Shown: piece by piece, positions 1 through 8,229 of the stretch
How positions within the stretch are numbered: position 1 is the first letter of the stretch
Layout: each line of letters begins with the position of its first letter
DNA from: Actinacidiphila acididurans
GTDB taxonomy: Bacteria > Actinomycetota > Actinomycetes > Streptomycetales > Streptomycetaceae
Direction: 5' to 3'
DNA: 64,000 bases
Assembly: GCF_016918855.1 (NCBI RefSeq)
Contig: NZ_JADKYB010000015.1
Location: 124,001 to 188,000 of the forward strand
Position numbers and translations under genes: made by a program
Notes under the pieces: generated by a model
Databases searched by the model: none
Told to the model about the DNA's origin: nothing
The model's input: the letters and a program-made list of their open reading frames with translations, nothing else

Positions 1-939
1 GCCCTGTCACACGGCCTGTTCCAGGCAGCAGGCACCTCCATCGACGACGCGATCCGCCGCGTCGTGGAGGTCGACGAACTCGGCGCCATGTTCGGTCTGG
101 GCTGGGCCGTGCCGGCCCTGGTTGCGATGGGGATGGCGATCGGGGCGTTCATGTACTGGGGCGTCATGGTCGCCCGCAAGGTCGGCGTCCTCATCCTGGT
201 CGCCCTCGCGGTCTTCGCCGGATCCGGCGGCGGCTGGGAAGCAGCACGGCGCTGGCGGCGCGGCTGGATCGAGGCCACCGCCACTCTCGTCGTCTCCAAG
301 CTGCTGATGACCGTGGTGTTCCTCATCGGCGTCTCAGCGATGGGCAAGTCCGACTCCCACGACGGACTGTCCGCCCTGTCCGACGCGATGGCCGGCCTCG
401 TCGTCATGGTCCTGGTGCTGCTCTGCCCCTACGCGACCTACAAGTTCGTCCACTGGGCCTCCGACGGCGGTGGCCACGACGACCGGCACCGCACCGGCAT
501 AGCCGGAGTCGCGGTCGCCGCAGGTGCGGCGAAGACCGCCAGCAGCCTCGCGATGCAGGCCCGCACCGGCACCCCCGCACCGCAGGGTCCGGCTCAGGTG
601 CCGGGCGCGGGCGCTGACGGCGTGACGTCGGGCATTGACCCCACCGGCGGTCAGCTCAGCAGGGAGGGCATCGACGGCACACCGGCCGCGCGGACCGCAT
701 TCCGGTACGGCGAAGACCCCAACGCCGCCGGCGACAAGGGCCACCCCCTCGTCCAGCGGCCCGGTCTCCCCCCGCTGATCACACGGGCCACTTCCGGTGG
801 CGACTCCGCCAGCCGGCCCGAAGGTGAAATCCCTGAGAGCGCGGGTGTCCTGAAGCCCGCACCCGATGGGAGCGGGCCGTCGACTGCCGGCTCCCCGGCC
901 ATTTGGATCGGCCCCGACCAGCCACCTTCCGACTCCTGA
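1..939 (+). CDS. TrbL/VirB6-like conjugation membrane protein, 5' end outside window
   Basis: The reading frame is open from base 1, so the true start lies upstream and about 312 C-terminal residues are visible. The first half holds several hydrophobic stretches with short polar turns, consistent with three or four membrane helices, followed by a Gly/Pro/Ala-rich soluble tail. Position just before SCO6880-like and VirB4-like genes matches the actinobacterial SCO6881-type integral membrane protein, thought to form the inner-membrane pore of a type IV secretion system (family knowledge). The shorter in-frame GTG at 64 is probably internal, since upstream residues continue the same style. Function is inferred from topology and neighbours, not from a catalytic motif. 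Confidence 0.7.
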   Translation, partial: ALSHGLFQAAGTSIDDAIRRVVEVDELGAMFGLGWAVPALVAMGMAIGAFMYWGVMVARKVGVLILVALAVFAGSGGGWEAARRWRRGWIEATATLVVSKLLMTVVFLIGVSAMGKSDSHDGLSALSDAMAGLVVMVLVLLCPYATYKFVHWASDGGGHDDRHRTGIAGVAVAAGAAKTASSLAMQARTGTPAPQGPAQVPGAGADGVTSGIDPTGGQLSREGIDGTPAARTAFRYGEDPNAAGDKGHPLVQRPGLPPLITRATSGGDSASRPEGEIPESAGVLKPAPDGSGPSTAGSPAIWIGPDQPPSDS

Positions 940-1020
940 CCAGCCTCTCCCGGGAGCGAGCCGCACAACGCCGCTGCGGCCCGCCCCTCCCCCGGATCGC
1001 TCTTACCTCTGGACCCGCCA

Positions 1021-2487
1021 ATGTCTGATCACCGCCAAGCCGCTGCGGCCACCGTGAGGTTCCCGCACCGCTCCAAGCGCGGCATCCTCCTCGGCCTGAC
1101 CGCCCCGCAACTGCTCACCGTCACCCTGACGGGGCTGCTCCTGCTCGCCGTGCTCCTCATGCGCGGAGTCGTCGGTGCTCTCGAACTCGTCCCGCTGTGG
1201 GCGGGCATCGGTCTGCTCGTCTTCGTCCGCTCCCAGGGCCGATCGCTGACCGACTGGACCCCGATCGTGCTGCGCTACGCGCTGCGACGCGCCGGCGGGC
1301 AGCTCCTGTGGCTGGCCCGCCCCTCCAGCCGCCCGGCCCGCGAAGGACTCCTTCACCTGCCCGGGACCACCGCCTCCCTTCGGGTGGTCACCGCGCCCGA
1401 TCGGCGCTACAGCGCCGTCCACAACCCCCACACCGGCACCCTGACCGCCGTCGTCAAGGTCTCCTCCCGCGCCTACGCCCTGCTCGACCCCGGCACGCAG
1501 AACGCCAACGTGGCCGGTTGGGGACGAACGCTCGCCGCACTTGCCCGCACCGGCCAGGTCGCCCGTATCCAGGTGCTGGAGCGCACCGTCCCGGACTCCG
1601 GCGACGCACTGCGCCGCTACTGGGAGGAACACGGCCAACCCCACTCCCCGGTGGCCGGGCAGCTCTACAGCGAACTCATCCAAAGCGCGGGCCCGGCAGC
1701 CGCGCCGCACGAGGCGTACGTCGCAATCTCGCTGGACGCCAGGGCCGCCCGTCGCCTGATCAACCAGGCAGGCGGCGGCCTGACAGGCGCCTTCGCCGTA
1801 CTCGCCCAACTCACCTCCGCCTTCGACCAGGCCGCCCGCACCGACGGCCTCAACCCCACAGGCTGGCTGTCGGCCAACGAGATCGCCGCCGTCGTACGGA
1901 CCGCCTACGACCCCAAAGCCCTGGCCGCGCTCGACCGCTGGTCGCGCTCCGGGCGCCCGGAAGCCGATCCGATCGCGGCCGGCCCGGTCGTCATGGTGGA
2001 GAAGGCCGACCACATCGCCACCGACTCCGCTTTCCACACCACGTACTGGATCGAGAACTGGCCCCGGACCGAAACCAGCGCGGGCTTCCTGCATCAGCTC
2101 CTGTTCACCGCCGGGGCCCGCCGCACCCTCAGCCTGTCCTACGCGCCGAAGGCCCTGGACTCTGCGCTGCGCGACGTCCAGCGTAGGAAGGCATCGGTGA
2201 TCGCGGACTCCGCCGAGCGCGCCCGGCGCGGCCAGGTCGACTCCGAAGCCGACGCGATCGAGTACGAGGACATCAAGACCCGCGAACGCCAGCTCATCGC
2301 CGGCCACGCGGATGTCGCGCTCACCGGCCTGCTGACCGTCTCGGCGGACACCGAGGACGAGCTGCGCCAGGCGTGCGCGGTGGTCGAGACAGCGGCCGTC
2401 GGCGCCCAGCTCGACCTGCGCCCGCTCACCTGGCAGCAGGCCGAAGCCTTCACCGCCGCCGCCCTGCCACTCGCCGTCGCTGTCTGA
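1021..2487 (+). CDS. SCO6880-family type IV secretion membrane protein
   Basis: 488 residues. Two closely spaced hydrophobic segments at about residues 26-65 follow a basic N terminus; the rest is soluble and contains no Walker motif. The arrangement (PrgI-like membrane anchor plus long cytoplasmic domain) and the neighbours match the SCO6880 family that accompanies VirB4-like ATPases in Streptomyces conjugative elements. It probably anchors the transfer machinery at the inner membrane. The ATG at 1021 lies 81 bases after the preceding stop with only a weak GGA ribosome-binding site. Same strand and spacing as 1-939 and 2522-2974 suggest one operon. Family assignment is from recall of conserved features. 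Confidence 0.75.
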   Translation: MSDHRQAAAATVRFPHRSKRGILLGLTAPQLLTVTLTGLLLLAVLLMRGVVGALELVPLWAGIGLLVFVRSQGRSLTDWTPIVLRYALRRAGGQLLWLARPSSRPAREGLLHLPGTTASLRVVTAPDRRYSAVHNPHTGTLTAVVKVSSRAYALLDPGTQNANVAGWGRTLAALARTGQVARIQVLERTVPDSGDALRRYWEEHGQPHSPVAGQLYSELIQSAGPAAAPHEAYVAISLDARAARRLINQAGGGLTGAFAVLAQLTSAFDQAARTDGLNPTGWLSANEIAAVVRTAYDPKALAALDRWSRSGRPEADPIAAGPVVMVEKADHIATDSAFHTTYWIENWPRTETSAGFLHQLLFTAGARRTLSLSYAPKALDSALRDVQRRKASVIADSAERARRGQVDSEADAIEYEDIKTRERQLIAGHADVALTGLLTVSADTEDELRQACAVVETAAVGAQLDLRPLTWQQAEAFTAAALPLAVAV

Positions 2488-2521
2488 TGCCCGCACCCAC
2501 CCGATCCGGAAGAGCACCTCC

Positions 2522-2974
2522 ATGTCCCGCACCCCGACCTCGGCCGCGCAGGACTTCGTGCCCTTCGCCACCGCCGCGCTCGACTTCCACCGCGCCATCA
2601 ACCTCCCGGCCGGCCCGCTCGTCACCTCCCGGGCCGAACTCGACTCCCTCCACGACCACCTGGTCTCCCTGTTCGAACTGCTCGACGCCCACGCCATCCG
2701 CACCGCCTCACTCGTTCCGGCCGAAGGCGAGCGGCTCAGCATGGCCCGGACTCGGATCTGGCAGGCCGCCGACCACGTCCACGCCGCCTACCACGCCGCC
2801 CCCCGACCCGGCTCCGGTGAGATACCCAACCGCGAGGAGTGTCGGCCCGGGCTGCCGGAGGGCGCACCCGAAATGACCATCTGCCGCCGCCACCAGACCG
2901 CCACCCACTTGGTCCGCCGCCACACGACCCCCGCCGACCTGCACGCCCCGTTCACCGGCCTCATCCGCCGCTGA
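2522..2974 (+). CDS. Small conserved element protein, function unknown
   Basis: 150 residues, mostly soluble, with a helical N-terminal half and a CxxxH segment near residues 121-125 that may or may not bind metal. Start ATG at 2522 has GGAAGAG upstream at a good distance. It sits between the SCO6880-like gene and the VirB4-like gene, 34 bases after the former and 34 before the latter, so it is probably cotranscribed and an accessory of the transfer apparatus. No domain was recognised. Confidence 0.65.
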   Translation: MSRTPTSAAQDFVPFATAALDFHRAINLPAGPLVTSRAELDSLHDHLVSLFELLDAHAIRTASLVPAEGERLSMARTRIWQAADHVHAAYHAAPRPGSGEIPNREECRPGLPEGAPEMTICRRHQTATHLVRRHTTPADLHAPFTGLIRR

Positions 2975-3008
2975 ACCCCCGGACCACGTGATCTGGAGAA
3001 AAGCCTTC

Positions 3009-4514
3009 ATGCCCAGGACCCGCACCAGCGCCACGCAGCTATTCGTTCCCCGCAAAGGATCCCGGGAGCAACAACGCGCCGTCCGCTCCGGGTTCGCCAC
3101 CGCACGCCACCGCGCCCGCCAAGCGGCCGCCCCCGCCCAGCGCCGTGCGGATGAGCTCCTCAACGAGGACCAGCGGCCCGCATACCCGCCGTCTGGCCGT
3201 CCCGGCCCGGCCTCGGCGCGCGGCGGGAAGCTCCACCTGCCCGCCCACCGCATGACCACCGCGGTGGCATCCGGCGCCTACCCCTTCCTCGCCGAAGGCG
3301 GCCTCGGCGCAGAAGGCATCTTCATCGGCCGTGACGTCCACGCCGAGGCGGCCTTCTGCTTCGATCCGTTCTCGCTGTACGGCTCCGGGCGGATCGAAGG
3401 CTTCACCAACCCCAACGCCGTCTTGGCCGGGATCATCGGCATGGGCAAGTCCGCGCTGGCCAAGTCCATCGCCACCCGCGCCATCGCCCACGGCTACCGG
3501 ATCTACGTCCCCTCCGACCCCAAGGGCGAGTGGACCGCCGTCTCCCGCGCCTTGGGCGGCCACACCATCGCCCTGGGCCCCGGACTGCCCGGCCGGCTCA
3601 ACCCCCTGGACGCTCCCGCAAGGCCCAGCACCGTGGCGCCGGCGGACTGGACCGGCGAGGTCCGCAAGCGACGCCTGGCCCTGCTGGGCTCACTCGCCCG
3701 CACCGTGCTGGGACGCGACCTCAAACCGATGGAACACACCGCCCTCGACATCGCCCTCGACCAGGTCGTCACACACGCCCGCGCCCAGGGCACCGAGCCG
3801 CTGCTCGGCCAGGTCGCCTACGTCCTCGGCTCCCCGGCCCACCTGGACGCTGCCCTTCCCGACCAGGCCGGCCACCTGGCCGCTGCCGCCCAGGACCTCG
3901 CCCACGCCCTGCGCCGCCTGGTCCACGGCGACCTGTCCGGCATGTTCGACGCCCCCTCCACCGTCGCCTTCGACCCGACCGTACCGATGCTTTCGATCGA
4001 CCTGTCCCGGCTCGGCGGAGCGGGCGACGACACCGCGCTGGTGCTGGCGATGACGTGCGCGTCGGCGTGGATGGAATCCGCCGTGGCTGACCCGGACGGC
4101 GGCCGGCGCTGGGTCATCTACGACGAGGCGTGGCGGGTGATGCGCCACATCGGACTGCTGGAACGTATGCAGTCCCAGTGGAAGCTCAGCCGGGGTCTGG
4201 GTATCGCGAACCTGATGATCATTCACCGGCTGTCCGACTTGCTGTCAGCAGGCGACGCCGGCTCGCACGGCCGGGTCCTGGCCGAGGGCCTGCTCGCCGA
4301 CTGCTCGACCCGGATCATCTACCGCCAAGAGCCGGACCAACTCGCCACCGCAGCCTCCCTGCTCGGCCTCACCGGGGTCGAGGCCCAGGCCGTCTCGGCT
4401 CTGACCAAGGGCCGCGGCTTGTGGAAAGTCGCCGGCCGCAGCTTCATCACCCAGCACATCCTCCACCCAGTCGAACGGCAGTTGTTCGACACCGACGCCC
4501 GCATGTCCGCCTGA
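3009..4514 (+). CDS. VirB4-like type IV secretion ATPase
   Basis: 501 residues. Walker A GIIGMGKS at about residues 141-148 and a Walker B-like strand ending in YDEAW near residue 370 identify a P-loop ATPase of the VirB4/TraC type (SCO6879-like in Streptomyces). It is expected to power assembly and substrate movement of the conjugation channel at the inner membrane. It is shorter than a full VirB4 (about 800 residues), in line with actinobacterial versions where the N-terminal part is a separate SCO6880 protein. ATG 3009 is preferred over the in-frame GTG 2988 because GGAGAA lies 8 bases before it. Downstream genes continue on the same strand. Confidence 0.85.
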   Translation: MPRTRTSATQLFVPRKGSREQQRAVRSGFATARHRARQAAAPAQRRADELLNEDQRPAYPPSGRPGPASARGGKLHLPAHRMTTAVASGAYPFLAEGGLGAEGIFIGRDVHAEAAFCFDPFSLYGSGRIEGFTNPNAVLAGIIGMGKSALAKSIATRAIAHGYRIYVPSDPKGEWTAVSRALGGHTIALGPGLPGRLNPLDAPARPSTVAPADWTGEVRKRRLALLGSLARTVLGRDLKPMEHTALDIALDQVVTHARAQGTEPLLGQVAYVLGSPAHLDAALPDQAGHLAAAAQDLAHALRRLVHGDLSGMFDAPSTVAFDPTVPMLSIDLSRLGGAGDDTALVLAMTCASAWMESAVADPDGGRRWVIYDEAWRVMRHIGLLERMQSQWKLSRGLGIANLMIIHRLSDLLSAGDAGSHGRVLAEGLLADCSTRIIYRQEPDQLATAASLLGLTGVEAQAVSALTKGRGLWKVAGRSFITQHILHPVERQLFDTDARMSA

Positions 4515-4653
4515 ACCGCACCATCGCGCACTCAGCCGCAGGCTTCCGCCTCCCCCAACCGCCGTCGGCCAGAAGGGCCCCTTATGCACCACGCCCGTAG
4601 ACCCGCCACCGACCCGTGCCTGCGAACCGCTGACCTGAACGAATGGACTCGCC

Positions 4654-5358
4654 GTGCCCAGCCCCGATTATCAGTCGCTTCCCGATGTCGTGGTCGGCCG
4701 CCACCCCGACCTCGGCATCGTGGCCACCAGCCCCAAGCACCTCGCGGCAGACGCCTTGCTCAAAGGCGCAGGCTTCCGCCCCGTCTCTGGCCGCCCCGAC
4801 CTGTACGCGCTCGCCGACCAGGGGCACGACGGCAACGACCGTGCCAGTCGGGCCGTCGCCGCGCTCCGCGAGGCTCATTACAAGGTCGACGCCGACGACG
4901 CCTTGGCCCCCTGGCAGACCTCCAGGGCAGGCGGCTCCCCCGACCAGCCGCCCCGCATAGATCCCGACATCGCCTTCGCCGAGCACCCCGAACTGGGCAT
5001 CGTCGCAGCCACCAGCGATCTGTGCACCGTCCGTGGCCGTCAACTCCTCGAAGAACACGGGTGGCGCCAGCACCCGAGCCTGGACATCCACACGCTGCCG
5101 CCCGCGATCGGCCGGCGCGAGGCACTCGACAACGTCGCTCACGCCGTCCTCGCCATGCACCGCACCGGCCTCCAGGTCGCCGCGCAGCCCACCCTCGCCC
5201 GCGACGTCAGCAAGCGCCATGCCACAGAACCCAGCACCACGGCACGTCTCGCGCAGGGCGTGCAGCCCACGAGCTTCGGACTTCCCGGCAAGCCACCCGC
5301 CGCCGCCCCGGCGCCGAGCCCGGTGGACCCACGCATCGCCTTCTCCCGCAGCCGCTGA
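4654..5358 (+). CDS. Two-module element protein with HP(D/E)LGIVA repeats, unknown function
   Basis: 234 residues. Two related halves are visible: each begins with HPDLGIVATS or HPELGIVAATS, continues through an LL..xG(F/W) segment, a short L-Y-x-L or HTLP strand, and a helix ending in a Y/L-x-V-x-x-x-x-x-L pattern. The second part of this module resembles parts of the proteins at 8230-9465 and 12119-12559. The C-terminal tail is Pro/Ala rich. GTG 4654 is chosen because the protein frame begins there cleanly with a GGA six bases upstream. It is 139 bases after the VirB4-like gene and 24 before the next gene. No enzyme motif is visible; a protein-binding role on the element is possible. Confidence 0.7.
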   Translation: MPSPDYQSLPDVVVGRHPDLGIVATSPKHLAADALLKGAGFRPVSGRPDLYALADQGHDGNDRASRAVAALREAHYKVDADDALAPWQTSRAGGSPDQPPRIDPDIAFAEHPELGIVAATSDLCTVRGRQLLEEHGWRQHPSLDIHTLPPAIGRREALDNVAHAVLAMHRTGLQVAAQPTLARDVSKRHATEPSTTARLAQGVQPTSFGLPGKPPAAAPAPSPVDPRIAFSRSR

Positions 5359-5382
5359 CCCCACCCCCAAAAGGAAGTCCCC

Positions 5383-5880
5383 ATGAGCGTCAAGAAGGTC
5401 TGGCCCATCACCCACACCTGTGGACACATCGCCGAGCACGACCTGTCCGGCCGCCCAGCCGACGAGCGCGCGGGCTTCGCTCGCTGGCTGACCGAGCGGC
5501 CCTGCACCGACTGCTGGAAGACGGCCCACCAGGCCGACGCTGCCGTCACCAGGAAGTGGATCGAGGCCAAGCGCGCAGAGGAGCAGGCCGACGCCGAAGC
5601 CTGGTCGCAGAAGTACCGAATGCCCCCGCTGGAGGGCAGCGAGCGCGCGGTGACCTGGGCGGTACGGTGCCGCCACCACATGCTGGCTGCCGCGTACACC
5701 GCCCTGGTCGTCGAAGGCGACGCCACGGAAGCCGAGTGGGAGGCCGTCGAGGACGCGGCCCGCGCCGTCACGCGCGCCGGATGGTGGATCGACCAGCGCG
5801 ACGGCGAGCCCGGTGACCTGACCGAGCTCCTCGACGCGGCGACCGGCGCCGACCGACCCGTCGAGAACCCCTATTTCTGA
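5383..5880 (+). CDS. Small protein with possible zinc ribbon, unknown function
   Basis: 165 residues. An HTCGH near residue 11 and CTDCW near residue 43 supply Cys/His pairs that could form a zinc ribbon. The rest is helical and acidic with several Trp. ATG 5383 has AAGGAAG upstream. Spacing of 24 bases from the preceding gene indicates the same transcript. This is the last gene of the left transfer block; the next 800 bases are decayed sequence. Confidence 0.65.
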   Translation: MSVKKVWPITHTCGHIAEHDLSGRPADERAGFARWLTERPCTDCWKTAHQADAAVTRKWIEAKRAEEQADAEAWSQKYRMPPLEGSERAVTWAVRCRHHMLAAAYTALVVEGDATEAEWEAVEDAARAVTRAGWWIDQRDGEPGDLTELLDAATGADRPVENPYF

Positions 5881-6250
5881 CCCTCCGACGCCCCATGCAT
5901 TGCGCCTTTGGTAACCGGCGGCACGGTCGCACACCTGGATGTGCGACGCACACGCCGATTCAAGGTTTGGCGAGATACCAATCGCCCCAAGGCGGCCACG
6001 CTGGTCCAGGGCTTCGGCGTAGTCGGCGGGCGTCCGTTTCGTGACCACTTGCGGTGAAGGGAGCGCGAACGGACGGTTCCTTTTTCATGTCCATTGCGCC
6101 TCGGTGGCCTGCGTCTCCCCGTACCGTCGGGCGGAGCCAGCCGACGGTGCCGGGAGATGATCCCCTGCGTGGCTGAAGAGACAGGTGCAGATGCGGACGA
6201 CGCTCGTGCATGGGATGAGCAGCTGGGCTGGGCGTTCGGGCTGGTAGCAG

Positions 6251-6465
6251 ATGATCCGGCTGCGAGGAGTGCGGCACGCGCTGGCCGTCGTCCTCGACCT
6301 GACCGCGTGCGCGGTGGCGGACCGACAGCCCACCCCGCACTATGGCGACCTGCCGCAACCTCGCGGTCGGCGCCCTGCGACTGAACGGCGCGAAGAACAT
6401 CGCCTCCGACCGTCGCCGTAATGCGTGACGCCCGCCGACCCCTCACGCTCCTCGGCCTCGCCTGA
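6251..6465 (+). pseudogene. ISAs1-type transposase with large internal deletion
   Basis: A frame starting at 6251 reads RGVRHALAVVLDLTACAVA, which looks like the N-terminal DDE_Tnp_1-associated region of ISAs1 transposases. From 6342 a second frame reads ATCRNLAVGALRLNG and then, after a two-base loss near 6422, DARRPLTLLGLA and stop, which is the typical C terminus of the same family. About 1 kb of the catalytic core is missing between the two ends, so the element cannot encode an active enzyme. Identification rests on remembered family motifs. Confidence 0.6.
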
Positions 6466-6504
6466 GCACGAAGTGGACGTCACTCGACTATGCCGAAGCC
6501 TTGA

Positions 6505-6613
6505 GGGCTGTCGCAATAACTTCAGGCTTTGATCTTGGTCAGGCGGGCTGTCTCGCGAGGTCATCGAGTGGAACGGCGCTTCGGCGTTCATGAGTTATTT
6601 TCCGACAGCTCCC
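6505..6613. repeat. Inverted repeats enclosing about 70 bases
   Basis: GGGCTGTCGCAATAACT at 6505-6521 is matched, inverted and with small gaps, by 6593-6613. Such CTGTCG..AATAAC ends are seen on insertion sequences, so this may be the termini of a nearly fully deleted element or a small non-autonomous one. Confidence 0.4.
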
Positions 6614-6693
6614 TGGGCCGCTCAGGGGTCGATCGGGTCCGGCGCATGCGTTCTCGGCGTTCCTTCAGGCCGAGACCGAGAGATAACGCCGCC

Positions 6694-7302
6694 TCAGATG
6701 GTCGGGGTGTCGTCAACAATCGGCCTGTGAATCTCAACGACCGGCTTCCATCCCGCGGAGAACTCGATGAAGTCCGCACGGGTGGGGTAGGTGTCGATCG
6801 CGCGACGGTCACGCTTGGAGCTGTCGCTCCCCTTGCGTCCCCGGGGAATCTGCTCCTCGAAGATGTCGACCTTCACGTCGGGAACCTCCTTGAGGCCCTG
6901 GCGCCAGATCTGCACAACGTCGGCGCCGAACGCCTGCCGGGCCGCAGCGTAAAGGGCTGTGAGGGCCCCCTTGTCCCCACCAGGGACGAAAAGCGCCAGG
7001 TCCAGCACGACACCGGCGGACTGGAGGACCTCGATGGTCACCGAGCCGTTCTCGTCAGCCAAGTAGATTCCGGCTTCATTCTCGTCGTCAGGAAGGCAGG
7101 AGACCTCTTCCTGGAATATGGTTCTCGCCGTGATCAAGCCGCCCTCGAAATCCTCACCGGACTTGGTCAGAAAAGCAGGGACATAGCAGTCGGGAAGCTT
7201 GAGTTCTGCCGTATCGGCGGAAACGAAGAGCCTGTCCATCACGCCGAGCTTCGTCACCTCTTCCAGCGAGAGGCGACGAGCGGCGATCTTCTCCGTGTTC
7301 AC
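6694..7302 (-). CDS. Hypothetical acidic protein
   Basis: 202 residues, acidic, no membrane segment or recognised motif. A central segment with alternating strands and helices and a C-terminal Ser/Lys/Arg-rich linker is visible. GTG at 7302 is chosen because GAAAGGGA lies about 4 bases upstream; longer in-frame starts lack a site. Base composition is less GC-rich than the flanking conjugation genes, and both sides are decayed sequence, suggesting a separately acquired gene. Function unknown. Confidence 0.6.
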   Translation of the reverse strand: MNTEKIAARRLSLEEVTKLGVMDRLFVSADTAELKLPDCYVPAFLTKSGEDFEGGLITARTIFQEEVSCLPDDENEAGIYLADENGSVTIEVLQSAGVVLDLALFVPGGDKGALTALYAAARQAFGADVVQIWRQGLKEVPDVKVDIFEEQIPRGRKGSDSSKRDRRAIDTYPTRADFIEFSAGWKPVVEIHRPIVDDTPTI

Positions 7303-8229
7303 GATTTCCCTTTCAGGTTGCACTGTCCCTCCGAACAAGCACGCTACCACGAAACCCTGAGGTCAACTGCCCAGTAATCTTTGGGTAAATGGCCTCCGAC
7401 GACCTGCACGGGAGGATACCGAAGCGAGTGCCACTCGGTCGGGAACGCGCATCCGCCAGGTAGGGGCCCTCGTCATGGCGTTGGGGATCAACTGGCGGTT
7501 GATTGCGGTGCGTTGGGTAGCATGAAGGAACTAAAAGATAGTTTACGGTAGATATCACCCATATCGGCGGCGAGGTAAGGCGATCCATTCGTCGTGCATC
7601 TCGAAGGGCGCAGCGGAAACCAACCGGATGGTCCGACAACGCAACAACGGAGACCCCCACCGGCAACATCTGGATGGAACGCGAACCGGAAGTGGCGTAC
7701 TACCGTGCCCTCTTCGGTCAGGACTTCGGCGTAGTCGGCTAACGCCCGGTTGCGGCAGCTAGGTTCTGCATGGATGCCATCCAATCGTCCCCGTAACTCC
7801 CCTGTGCGCAGTGCTGCCACACCGTTACGGATCTGCGACGTATCTGGAGAGTTGGGCTACCGCCGGGCACAGCGACCGGCCTCGTCAGGCACCTTCTCAC
7901 CGTCGCCCTGGTTCAGGCCGTTCATCACATCCTGGGTCGTGCCGGAACTGACGCCGACCAGCGTGCGGTGAATGCCGAGCGGGGATCAGCACTGCGCGCA
8001 AGGCGAGCGTTGCCCTTACCTGTGCCGCCGCTGCAGGCCGCCTACTCATAAGCACATCGGTCCGTGAGCGCTGTCGAGAACTTCACCCACGACCAGGGCA
8101 TCGGCAAAGCAGGCTAGCCCCGATGCCGTCTATCACCGATCTGCGGTCGGGCCAAATCATTGAATCTGCGGATCCTCTCCGGGACTGAGCGGCGTCACCG
8201 CGCCGGCACCCCTTCCCTTGAGGTATTCC
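7303..8229. other. Gene-poor stretch with a possible regulator relic
   Basis: About 900 bases without a convincing intact gene. Short frames on both strands have mixed composition. A plus-strand frame around 7640-7742 may be the tail of a decayed regulator (separate entry). The last 60 bases carry the ribosome-binding site for the gene at 8230. Confidence 0.5.
7640..7742 (+). pseudogene. Possible DUF5753-like regulator C-terminal relic
   Basis: The frame reads TGNIWMEREPEVAYYRALFG close to its stop. DUF5753 proteins (XRE-type regulators of streptomycetes) end with a similar x-G-x-x-x-x-E-x-P-x-x-V-x-x-Y-x-x-x-F pattern. Nothing upstream remains of the helix-turn-helix. Weak evidence. Confidence 0.25.

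Larger units (their letters stand above)
5881..6693. other. Non-coding, decayed region between transfer block and 6694 gene
   Basis: No intact gene is convincing here. The stretch holds an ISAs1-type transposase relic (6251-6465) and a pair of inverted repeats (6505-6613). The first 370 bases show no recognisable coding signal; frames on both strands are short and of unnatural composition. Confidence 0.5.

Noticed and set aside
1003..2742. A long minus-strand open frame
   Set aside because: It lies antisense to the SCO6880-like gene and has Gly/Arg/Gln-rich shadow composition.
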